From positions 8,834,487-8,898,486 of the forward strand of contig NC_054866.1 of the NCBI RefSeq assembly GCF_018320785.1: a DNA stretch of 64,000 bases. Reading direction: 5' to 3'. The DNA is from Cheilinus undulatus (taxonomy: Eukaryota; Chordata; Actinopteri; Labriformes; Labridae). The notes below the pieces were generated by a model that saw only the letters and a program-made list of their open reading frames with translations, was not told the origin of the DNA and searched no databases. Shown one piece after another: positions 23,001-35,400 of this stretch; positions within the stretch are counted from its first letter, which is position 1, and each line of letters opens with the position of its first letter. Made by a program: the position numbers and the translations under genes.

Positions 23001-26000
23001 CACTGACAGGCGCAGCACCAATGGTTACTGTGTAAGCCTAAGTGAGAACAGTTCTTTAGTTTCATGGAAAACTAAGAAACAACCTGCAGTAGCGCTCTCA
23101 ACATGTGAGGCAGAATACATGGCTCTGGCCTCTACTCTACAAGAATGCATATACTTAGAGCAGCTATTGGAAGGTATTGATGAGTACAAATGCACACAGA
23201 CAGTAGTGTATGAGGATAACCAGGGAATGATTGCCCTAGCCAAAAACCCTGTAAGCAGACAGAGGTGCAAACACGTGGATATCAAATATCATTTTATAAG
23301 GTCCATTGTAAACAAGGGGAAAGTGACTCTGGTATATTGCACCAGTGAAGAAATGGTTGCAGACGTTATGACCACACCTGTCACTAAATCAAAACTGAAA
23401 AAGTTTGCAGGTATTATGTTTGGTGTTTAAAAGAGTGGATGAGGTCCACATCTATATTGTGAGTAATTTTTGTTTGGATTTACACAATCTGAGTACAAGT
23501 GGGGGTGTTAAGAGACATTCTTTTATTTAATGTACTCAGTTGTTGTGAGATGAGACTGTACTGTTTTTAATGAGGTGCAGTATTTTATTTTCACCACTGT
23601 GAGGCGCATGTCTGTGGGCCAGGGACCATGCATTGTTTTTTTTTTCTTGAGTTGAGAGTTCATCCCTCCATGACCAGAAGTAAGCATGAGGTCGAGCCAT
23701 TCCCTCAATAAACAAGCAGTATAACTGCCTTCATCAAGTTATTCCCTGAGTTCAACACTGGTGAAGCTGCAAAGCTCAACAAAAAACAATTAATGAAACA
23801 TAAAAAAATGTCTTTCACAAAATTTTTGGCATTTTACAAAATGAGGGTTGTGAAAATTACAGTTTGTTTTTTGCTGTTTTGCTTTTGTGTTTCATAAAAT
23901 GGCTTTGCACTTGACTTTGAGGGCCAGTGTACTGAGGGGCCCCATATTGCCTAAATGTACTGAAGTTAGAATATTTTAGCTGGTCATTATTAAAGGTTTC
24001 AGTTTAACCATTATAACTGTAATCCATTTCTAACATGGTTTTCTTTTGTGTTTCTGAAAATTAATGAGATGCAAATATTAACTAATGGACAAAAGTGAAG
24101 TGAAAACATTAAAAAACAGAACAGTAAAACAGATAACTTCCATAAATTTTAAAACCTACCTGAATCAAAAGAGAGACATTGTTCAGTGTAGGCCACTCCA
24201 GATTTCTCTGTCAAAAACATGATGATAAATGAATGTTAAAAAAAACAGATCTGCCCAGTCTGTTCATGGCCATGTCTGACCCATGTATTTGAAACACAAG
24301 AACACTCAATGATTAAAAACAATGATAAATGAATTACATTCCCTAATTGTCATTTAAACTTAATTAGAGCACTTTCAGACTGTGATGCTAACTCACCACT
24401 TTTCTTTGTTGTGGAGACTTGACTACGCTCTACACTCCGTTTTTTTCTAGATTTTGTCGAAAACATGCCTTTCAAGAAGAAACTTCTGCCACCTTTAGGA
24501 GCTGCTGAGAGATTGAAATAAACAGCCTGTTATACATGAACCTAATAACTGTAGACAAAAAGATAGGATTAATATAAAACCCCACATATCCCCCCAGAAG
24601 GGGGCTCTCATTCAAAACAACAAAAGATGAGGAGCTCCAACCACCTCCACTGCTTAATCTCCTCTTGAATTAAGAACTGTTCAGTCCAAATCTACACTCC
24701 ATGAGATGAATTTCCTCAGCAAAGACAAAAACATGTGGGGTCTGAGGTAGACCTCATGATGTGCATTTTACATCAGGAGGCATTCTGGGGTAAAGGTAAA
24801 GCACTTCAAAGTTTTTCACATAGCGTGCATTTGGGCAAACATTGTGTTTGGCCCATTTTTACCTAAAACTCATTAAATTACCCAGAGCAACTGCACATAT
24901 CGAGCGGTTCATGTAAAAGCGCTATTTGTACTCGAGGCACTGTACATTTTGATGCATTTCGTAACTTTTTATCCCTTGATCCCTATAGCTGCAAACTGAG
25001 GGGCAGAAAAATTGCCTCTTGAATAGAGCGATACATTTGCACACACCAGGCCAGGACAGCTTTAATGTTAGCAGAACGGTGAGGAGGAAATATCCTCTCT
25101 TCATTCTGTGCTGTTTTGTGTGGGGAGGGGACACATCACTACAGGGGATGCACAAAGCATCTTCTCTTCCAAGACGAGCTTTCGGTGTGGCTCTCTGCTC
25201 TGGTTTTAAAAAGAAAAGTGGTCCATGTGTTCCTACAGCAACATCCGAGCTAACCGCTAACGCACTAGCAGGCCCTGGAAACCCATACCAAAGCAGACCG
25301 GGAGAAGAGCAAAAACATCTTTTCTGTCATGGAAAGCTTTCAGTGTTGCTCTCTGTGCATGTTTTTAATAAAGAGACGTAGTCCAGTTCAGACAAAAGAG
25401 CTGCTGCAGCTAAGTCCAAGCTAAGCCTTGTACACAGCCAGTCACAACAACTAACCCTTTCCCCCTAAACTATTACTCATGCTGAAGCAGGTCGGCAGAA
25501 GAGTGAAAACATCTTCCCCAACATGAAAAGCTTTTAGGGTTGTATTTATTCTTTATGTCCTACAGAAATGTGGTCCAGTTCTAGGAAAAATGACACAATA
25601 CTAAAGCTATATCTGAGTATTTAGAGCAGTGGAGGCAGCCATTAGAAGGCTGTCAGTACAACTAAACCCCGCCCATAGCACAACTCTGTATGCATGGCTC
25701 TAGTTACCACAAGACAGCCATTACCAATGGCATTCGGTACAACCAAACCCAACTCTGTATGGCAGGGCTCTGTAGGAAGCATCACTCACTCAGTTACTTA
25801 GACACAGACAGAGCCATCTGCAGGGCTGACCTTAGTAGTCAGCCATAAAGCAATATAGGTGTCTTTGCTGATGCCTGATCAAAAGAAAATAAAAAGTGGA
25901 GGCATATTAATTTACTTTATGACTCAGCAAACCCTGCCTTCACGTGTTTATGCTAATACAAACCATGTGTCATACTGGTTAATACTTTGAGACTCATATT

Positions 26001-29000
26001 ATAGTTGTATGAGGATTGTGTTGGGCTCCAGAGGATTTCCAGGTTTCAAACTGGGCGGCAGCATACTGAAGTGTGGGAAAGCATCAACTGCATAAAAACT
26101 GTTCAAGAAACAGGAGAGGTTCATATTTAACATAAGACATCTCCCTTTCTCACACCAGTGGGAGGAATGCTCGACTTTTTCTATCTTCCTCTGTTTGATC
26201 AGCTGCAGATACACACAGGAGACTTACACGACATCCGTGTTTAATGGGAGAGTTAGAGGACATATTTCTCTAGTTTATCAGTCATGGACAGCTGCTACAG
26301 ATCTAAAACATGTTAAAATGTGTTTATACATATAGAGGGGTGGGGAAACCATTATGCGCATGTTGTCCCATGGAAACTCTGGTTCACAGCCTGTATACAT
26401 TCAGGAAATGTCACCTGCAGAGCAAAATGTGCAAAACCTTGCTATTTTTCTACGAATTCTTGAAATAAAAATTTGCAGTGCATTTTTATTGCTGCAGCCA
26501 TGCAGCACTCTTATGCTTTCCCTCAGAAATTTCTGTAAATTTGAGTGGATTACAGACGTTGCTCATCATGTGCGAACGCACCACACCAAGCACAGATGTC
26601 AGGGTGATTAGAAACAAAACATCTAAAAATCATGTCATAATATACATCTCTTTAACCTCTCTCAGTCAAGATAATTAAAGAACTGTTTGATACTGTCAGT
26701 ATAGATTGTTTTGAAATGCAGAGTAATGCAACTTTAAACATATAATAAAATATCTGATTAATCACAACTAATCATTAAAATTCATTGATAAATTCTAATT
26801 AAAAATGCAATTATTTTACAGCCCTTCTTTCATTTATAACAACAGAGTCACACTTTGTCCTGTTGTGTTGTTCTTAATACTCACCTGCACTGAAAGAATT
26901 ATATGCTATTTGGAGAGACTGAGTTACTGCAAAGAGCATCTCTGTTTTAAAAAAAGAAACACATGAGAACAAGATAAAACAGGCATACTGTCAAAGAAGA
27001 AATTTGACAGAACTACACTCTTAGCATTTCAGGTTGTACTTATGAGGAGAACTACCAGCCCTTAAACCTAGTCCTGGCATACCACATTTCAGTCTAGGCC
27101 CTGTGTGATTAAAAAAAGATAGAGGCATGTTTCAAGTGGTTCTAAAATCATATAATACTTTTTTTCCCCAGATTTTTTCATACTTGGAAAACCAGTGCTA
27201 CGGCAACGTGCTAGCCCAGAACAGGCCATGTATACTGTGAAATGAATAAAAAGGACATGTTCAAAATTACCTAGAATCATGAAATATTTCATTCTAGTAT
27301 TATCTACATATAAAATGGTGTTATCAGGAAGAATGAAGGTTATTTAAATCAGACACACACATATACAGTGCCGTGAAAAAGTATTTGCCCCCTGTCTGAC
27401 TCATGATTTTGTTGCATATTTATCACACTTAAATGTTTCGGATGATCAAACCTATTTTTGTATCTCACAAAGACAACCCAAGAAAATACAACAGCAGTTC
27501 CTGAACAACAATTTTATTTACTAAGGGAAAAAATCCAAACCTAACTGGCCCTATGTGAAAAAGTAATTGCCCCCTCTTGTTAAATCATGAGTTAACTGTG
27601 ATTAACCACAGTTCTTGGAAAGCTGAGCTGAATTTCACTGTCCACACCCAGGCCTGATTACTGCCAGATTTGTCGAATCAAGAAATCACTTAAATAGAAG
27701 CTGTCAGACAAAGTGAAGTAGGCTAAAAGATCTAAAAAAAAAAACGCATCATGCCACGATCCAAAGAAATTCAAAAACAAATGAGAAACAAAGTGATTGA
27801 AATCTATCAGTCTGGAAAAGGTTACAAAGCCATTTTCCAAGGCTTTGGACTCCAGTGAACCACGGTCGAGTCATTATTCACAAATGGAGAAAACTAGGAG
27901 CAGTGCTGAACCTTCCCAGGAGTGGTTGGCAACCAAAATGACTCCAAGAGTGCAACTACAATTTATCCAGGAGGCCCCAAAAGAAACCAGAACCATATCC
28001 AAAGACCTGCAGGCCTCACTGGCTTCAGTGAGGGTCAGAGTTCATGACTCAACCATAAGAAAGACACTGGCCAAAAATGGCATCATGGGAGAGTTCCGAG
28101 AACAAAACCACTGCTGACAAAAAAGAACACAAAGGCTCGTCTCACATTTACCAAGAAACATCTTGATGATCCCCAAGACTTTTGGAGAAATATTCTGTGG
28201 ACTGACGAGACAAAAGTTGAAGTTTTTGGAAGGTGTGCGGCCTGTTACATCTGGAGTAAAAATAACAGCATTTGATAAAAAGAACATCATGCCAACAGCT
28301 AAACATGGTGGTGGCAGTGTGATGGTCTCGGGCTGCTCTGCTGCATCAGGACCTGGACCACTTGCTGTGATTGATGGAACAATGAATTCTGCTGTCTACC
28401 AGAAAATCCTGAAGGCCAACGTCCAGCCATCAGTTCATGACCTCAAGCTCAAGCGCTCTTGGGCTATGCAGCAGAACAACCCAAAATATACCAGTGAGTC
28501 CACCAAAAAAAAAATTAAGGTTTTGGAGGGAGTAGCCAAGTCAAAGTCCATCTTCATCTTCAATCCAATTGAGATGCTGTGGTGTGACCTTAAACAGGCA
28601 GTTCATGCTGGAAAACCCTCCAATATGGCTGAGTTAAAACAATTCTGAGAAGAAGAGGGGACCAAAATTCCTCCACAGTGATGCAAAAGACTCATCACTA
28701 GTTAACACAAACACTTGATTTCAGTTATTGCCGCCAAAGGTGGCACAACCAGTTATTAGGTTCATGGGGAAATTAATTTTTCACACAGGGCCAGGTAGGT
28801 TTGGATCTTTTCCCCTCAATAAATAAAATCATCATTTAGAAACTGCATTTTGTATTTACTTGGGCTGTCTTCGTGAGATATTAAAAAGTGGTTTGTTCAG
28901 ACAGATAGATAGAGTTGGGGGGGGGGCTTGGAGGACCAGCTTCTATACATGGGGCGCAACTTAGTTAGAAGATTTTGAGGGCACTTGAAATACTCACTGG

Positions 29001-32000
29001 CTGTTGGCACATTTCTCTGAACCAGAGGTCCTTGTATTGCCTCACCGTCACCTTTGTTGACAGCGACAAAGGCAGTGAAGGCACTGCTCACTCCTGACTG
29101 TACGCTCAGCTCCACCACCTTCTTCTTCACACTTTCATCCTGCTGGTCTTTGGACTCTCGGTTTTCCATCTCCAGGGAGCGAATCAGAGCCCGAGCAGCC
29201 AGTCTGTGGACTGTTAGTCTGAAGGCAAGAGAGAGATAACATTACATTTGTATACACATTTGAAATATTGCACATTAAATACACATTATTCTATTTCTAT
29301 TCACATTTCCTCTTTTACAAACTTCTCAGAGCTGGGCCATTTTACCCAGGGTTTATTGTTTTAGAAAATTCTGAATGGCAAGTTGTTTAAAGGTTTTACA
29401 TTTTACCACTTTGAAGGGATATTTTGGGATTTTTGAAGTTAGGTCATATGAGGTGCTTGGCTTTAGTGGCATTTGCCTCCAGTGATTTCTGTGAAAGTCA
29501 ATTGTGTGGTTATTACGAGCTCTGAGAGATCAACGGAATAATGGCTATAGATGGGAACGTTTTATCTGCGTAGTTTAACCAGTTTTAGGTCGTTTCCACC
29601 GAGCGGTCCGGCTCAGTTTAGTTCAGTACGGCACGCTTTTGTTTGGCGTTTTCGTAGAGAAAGGGTCCCAAAAAAACGACCCATACCATCCCACTTTTCG
29701 GCACCCTTCCGTAGGGGTGCCAGTCTTACCCAATCGTACCAAAAAGGTGGAGCTACACACACAACAATAGGGGCTGTACTGACGTCACGTCAGCACGCGA
29801 CCCAGCTGCTCGCCTCCGGGCTTCAAACACGGAAGTCTGTGCTGAGGAGTGGGCGAAAACGGGAGAAAAATGGACCAATATCTGGCTAAATGGGAAATAT
29901 TTGGACTCGACGGAGATCTAAACTGTTTCCTAGTCTGTGGATATTGGTATCTGGCCACAAATCAAGTTTCCTGACGTTTATCTGGATGATTTTAAGTACA
30001 CAAAGCAGATGATCCACCTGATCTACCTGATCTGATCTACCTGATCCATCCGGGATGGATGAGAAACTAAATTAATGCAGAAGTTTTGTGAATACAAAAT
30101 CTTTGAACAGTTCATTCTCATCTGTAACTAGTTATTAAACTACTTCTTATGTTGGGTAACCTGTGAAAACATCGCTGTGTGGTTGTTGAACGGGCTCGTA
30201 AAACTTCAGGCTGCAGACTATTTAAAACGAGATCAGCGCACCCCAGATTCCTGACTTAACCTAGCTTGATTTTAACACCAGCTGGACTTTTACTTTATTT
30301 TTAATGCGGCGAATTCTCACAGTACAGCTCTAAACTTTCATATTTTGTCGTATAAACTGTTCTAGACTAGATATATCCACATATTAATATAGCGTTACGA
30401 CTCAAACCGTCTCTGTACACGTATTCCATCAGCTGAGGATCTTTACTGACAGCGGTTAACATCATTAAGATGTAGTTATTTTTTTAAAAAGCACTTTCAG
30501 CTGAAATAAAGCTGTTTACTGCTTATTCCCAACTGATTTCTGTCACTCATCCTTTCTATAACTCTGCAGCTGAGCAGCTGACTCGCGCTGTTTGTGACTT
30601 CACATACATGCTTTTACAGCCCACTGAGCCAAAAATGTCTATTAGACGTCTCGTCTGAGTTTAGACCGAAATTCGCCCGTCTATAATCGGTCTATATTTT
30701 AGCCTAAATCTACACGATAAAATTTAATCCATTAATTATTAAATATTAAATCAAAAAACAACTCTAAGTTGTATAAATGATGGCCAAATGTTGGATTAAA
30801 ACATTTTTAACAGTCATTGATCAATGTACAGCATAGTTTAGATTTAGACTCGATTTAGACGTCTAAATCAAGACCTCATATCAACGTCTCTTTTTAAACC
30901 AAATCTAGACGATTGAATTAAATACATTAAATAATGAATATTGACCAAAAAAATAACTGTAAGTTACACAACTGATGTCCAAATATTGTGCTTAAATAAT
31001 TTGAATTTCCACTGATCAATATACAGTAAAGTTTAGATTTAGCCTTGATTTAGACGTTTAATCAACGTCTAGATTTAGACCAGGTTTAAATTTTTAAGTT
31101 ATTTTTATTTTTAGGCATAAGATTATGCCAACGATGTTTAGAAATAATTAGATATCACTATTAACCTATAGCTAAATAAAGGCAGTTGGCAATAAAGTTT
31201 ATTGGGCAGTAATGCAAATAATTCCTTTGAAATAAAAAAAATATATATTTGTAAAGAGTGAAATAAAATGGCAGTTGGCACTGATGGTGATTGGGGACAG
31301 TAGCCTAAATCTAAATAAACATGGACGAGATATGTACTGTCAGCGGATCCCTCCCTTTATAACTCTATGATCCCTCCCCACTAGGAGGCAGCAACACGCT
31401 GAAAGCTCGGGTTGTCAAAGGCGAGCAGAGTTGTTCGGAGCTCTCTGAGAAATTGTTTCTATTTTCAAAGCGTCGACTAGAACTCGACAAAGACATCGAG
31501 AAGGGCTGCTTATAGGTGAGCGCTCAAGGATACGTTGTTGAAATGTTATTTTGTCCTGCAATGTCTGTTCATTTAATTATCAATCTGTTTGCAGCAAACC
31601 GATTGCAAGCTAGCAGGCAAGCTATAGCTCGAAGAAAAGTGCATCTGACACAAACATTAAGGTTATATGTGTTGCATGAATGTGGGTGCGGGGAGAGTGG
31701 GGGTTAGCTTCTTTTCATTTCTTTTATCTTTCTTTTTAATGTAAAGCACTTAGTGTTACGTGAAATGTATGAAAGGTGCTGTACAAATGAATAAAGTTTA
31801 AGTTTAATGTCGATGCATGGTGTACCTAGGCTACATGAACGGTCATTTTCAACGCCGAAATAACATTCTTTGTTTAGTGGTGGCCAATTACTTAAGGGCC
31901 ATTCCACCGAATGGGTGCCTTTTCCGTCCCCAGGAAATTATATGTATAAAAATGCATGAAAATTAATTGTAAAATACATTTTCTTATACAGTGTCCTGCA

Positions 32001-32431
32001 CAATAATCTAATTGCAAATTTAACATATATGATGGGAAGGATTAGTAAAAATGACCCTGAACACTGAAAAACTGCAATTTTCACCTGTCCCAACTCTATA
32101 ACATTATAACATAACATAACATAACATAACTCTATAACATAACCTTAAAGTCTCAAATGTGTGGTGCCCAATGTCCACTGAGTCAAGTCCTTTGAAACCA
32201 TGTACCTTTTCTTATTGGATAATATCTCTGTGACATCACAAATAACAATAGGCAACCACACTTGCAATTTTTCTTCATTTATTCTATTGCTCTGTTTGCA
32301 GAAGCTGTTCGGAAAACATTCAAAGAGGCTACGGATGACATGATCAGCTCAGCAATGGCCGTTCATTTTAAACAGGACCCAGCTCGATGTGGTGGAGGGG
32401 GCTATATGAGGCCCAGGACACCATTGGTGTA

Positions 32432-32465
<34 letters not shown>

Positions 32466-35400
32466 GTTTTGGTTTAGGTTGATGCATCCCAGGAAGGAAG
32501 AGTTTCTGGATTTTTCTTTTTTAAATTGTAATGTTTTACATACAAAAAACTAGGTTTTTATTTTATTTTTGAAATTTTGTGTCTTAGACTTTCTGTTAGT
32601 TTTTTTTTTTTTTTTTTTGTTTACCACAATGTTAAAAGAATAACCAAAAGTTTATTTTATTTTGGTAATATTGTATATTTGAGTTTGTGCTTTTATTTCA
32701 TTGCAATGTATGTTTATAAATGTGTTAAGAAATTAAAAATATGTATATTGTTTGCACATTCATATGTTTGTGATGGTTGAATAATGTTTGAAAAATGCAT
32801 TGATTTAGATAACAGTAGGATAGTTTGGTTAATGTTAACATCAAGAGATATATCATACCCAGTGGTAAAATGAGATCACAGGTTAAATTTGATTCTAATG
32901 GCTGGATTTATTAGAATATCCTTATAATACGTTTAATAGACGTCTTTAAGATGTCTAGATTCTGTAATGGGGTTTAAATTTGGTATAAAAGTAAAAGTCT
33001 GGCAAACGTCTAAATTTAGACATGTATAAATAGACGTTCATTAGCAGTTATTTAAACATCTAAGATTAGACGAGGTGTATACATTTGGTATAAAAATAAA
33101 CGTCTGGCAAACGTCTAACTTTAGACGTCTATAAATAGACGTATATTAGCGGTTATTTCAACGTCTAGGATTAGACGAGGCGCATAGAAGTAGTCCTCTT
33201 TTAGACGTCTATTAGACGGCTAGTTTAAACTTAGACGGCTAAAAAACTTTCATTTTTAGACCAGTGGTAGACCGATTTTAGACCAGACGTCTAAGGACCA
33301 TTAGACGTCTATTAGACATCTTTTAGACCAAAAAATGCTCGGTGGGAGCCCCGCCCACCCAAGTGAGAGCACGGGTGTCTGTGGAAACGCAAATTATTTT
33401 GGGGTTTAGCATACCAAACCATACCAAACCGAACTGAATCAAACCAGACCCCCTGATGGAAACACAGCTTTTTACATAGAAATGGGTCGAGAAAATATGT
33501 TGGCTCACCTGGACGCTGTGTCGAAAATGTACAATGCACTTCATTTCTCCCAGAAAAACCCCTCTGTGTCAAACACTAGTTTACAATACAGCTTTCAACA
33601 TTTTGTCTCCTTCTGCCTCTGCGCACCGATATCCTCTGATCAGCTGTGTGGGTCTGCGGGCTTCTACAGGAATACCTCTACCCACTCTTGCTAGTTTGAA
33701 CTTCTGCAGATCACTGACCATGTCTGCATGCCTAAATGCATTGGTTGCTGCCATGTGATTGGCTGATTAGATATTAGTGCTAATGAACGATTGCAGCAGG
33801 TTTTGTGAAGGATGCAGTTTTCAAGGTGGCAAAGAAGCTGTGCCTCAAAGATGATTCTTTATTGTCTGCTGTCTTTGACGTAGGCAAAACACTAAATAAA
33901 GGGTCTGATGTAAAGATTGAGGCTAATTTTATGTTAGAGGTTGTGAAATGATGGGATATTAGTCAGTGAAAACCAAACTGCAGCCTGGCATTTCTTCTGT
34001 AAACTCAGAGTCTGCAGATTTATCAAATCCTTTTTAGGGATTTTGGGAATGATCCGGATCACCATCTGGATCCAAGAATTTTTTTAAGGATTCTTCACTA
34101 CTGGAAGATAGTTCTAATGGCGGAGGTCTGCGCTCTCCAAGTGCTTTTCTAGTCTAAATATGAATTCAGACAGCTTTTAATTATGTTATTATTCAGATTT
34201 CTACTAACCAGATGAACTAGTCAAGTTATATTTAGAGCACAGACTTCTGTCACTGAACATTTATACAAAACCTTTGGTGAAGTCACTTCATTGGCAGCAG
34301 AGTCAGAGAAAAGCAGAAAGAGACGTGGCTGAGACTTAAACTCTCAGGGAAACATCTAAGACTAACTTGGACTCAGGTTACAGATAAACTGCATTGTTAA
34401 ATTGTGGTTACAGTGGGATTTGACTTGCAAATTAGCATAATATTAAACAAAATAATCTATTTTACCCAGAATCCTCTGCAGGTCTCAGGCTGAAGTTAAA
34501 CTGGTTCTGTGAGGGCTGACCAGCCAGCGTGTACTTCACTGTCACAGAGCCCTCTGCTGCCTCTGGAATCTGAACAGATCACACTTTTATAAACCTCATT
34601 AGACAAAGACATAAGTCATTTCACAATCACAAGATGGGCTCCTACCTGTCCACTGAGCTGGGCGTAAACCAGCGACCTCTGACCCTGAAAAAGTGCTGTG
34701 ATTGGTGGAGAGAGGACAGAGACAGACATGTCCTTCGGCAGATCCCAGGAGACTGAGACGTCGATCACGGCCGGCTGCAGAGCATATCGCAGTGACTGCA
34801 TCACCTGGTTATGAAAAAAAAGAAAACTTTGGTTCAGATATATCTTCTGTTGTATTGTTTCCCTTGACAGCTTCATTCTTTAATGTTTATCTTACTTTGG
34901 GTTGCATCCTGTCGGTGCCTGTGATGAACTGAGCATGACCTCCTCCTTCCTTGGCCAGCCCATTGATGAGAGCAGAGCTGGCTCCTTCCCCAATCCCAAA
35001 AGAGAAACATCTACAATGCAGTAGTTTAGTTTTTAGAACAGATATCAGGAGATGAAGGTAAATATTCGAAAACTGTGATTGTAAAGTGTCTGTGGTTTCA
35101 CCTGTGCAGATGTGAATTTTTCTTCACCAGATCGATGACTTCTTTGGTGTTTCCCACTTCTCCATCGGTGAAGACAAAGAGCTAGTCAAGAGAAAGCACA
35201 TGTCACTGAATGTTTCTTTGTTTTGTTTTGATTTCTTTTCTTTTCTTTTCCTTTGTTTTGGGTTCTGCTGATTTGTTTCTGCTGATTTGTTGCTGATTTG
35301 TGTATTACCAATTCAAACAGATTAAGTCATTGTCCCCATAACGTATTAGTCCACGCAGATAATTGTTAAACGTCTTCAAACGTTGTTAGCTTGAAGCTAG

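Larger units (their letters stand above)
19675..23781 (+). mobile_element. Ty1/copia LTR retrotransposon, defective
   Basis: About 4.1 kb in intron 17 of copy 2, antisense to the gene. Order: 5' LTR, gag with zinc knuckles, protease, integrase, reverse transcriptase, RNase H, purine-rich tract, 3' LTR. The protease-integrase-RT order identifies copia rather than gypsy. Stops, frameshifts and an RT deletion make it non-autonomous. The fully spliceable host intron suggests the insertion is tolerated. Confidence 0.93.
30622..33350. mobile_element. inner DNA transposon with TAGACGTCTA subterminal arrays (CACTA-like?)
   Basis: The ends are inverted: CACTGAGCCAAAAATGTCTA on the left and, reading inward from the right, CACCGAGCATTTTTTGGTCT. 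Each end is followed by 400-450 bp dense in gacgtct and agacgtc words (30640-31090 and 32930-33330), including a 98-bp tandem duplication at 32987-33190. CACTR-type ends with subterminal repeats suggest En/Spm (CACTA), but no transposase is seen and no target duplication is clear. Confidence 0.6.
29588..33475. mobile_element. outer DNA-transposon-like repeat with gtttccacc ends, interrupted
   Basis: The left end contains GTTTCCACCGAGCGGTCCGG; inverted from the right the end reads GTTTCCATCAGGGGGTCTGG. Both ends are rich in tandem cggt/accaaacc words, a familiar fish repeat. The body (29588-30621 and 33351-33475) is split by a second element at 30622-33350. No coding potential was recognised in the outer part. 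It lies in intron 12 of copy 2. Confidence 0.68.

Noticed and set aside
29551..29889. 112-residue plus-strand frame at the left end of the outer transposon
   Set aside because: It overlaps the cggt-rich terminal repeat of a known-looking fish element and shows no protein domain.
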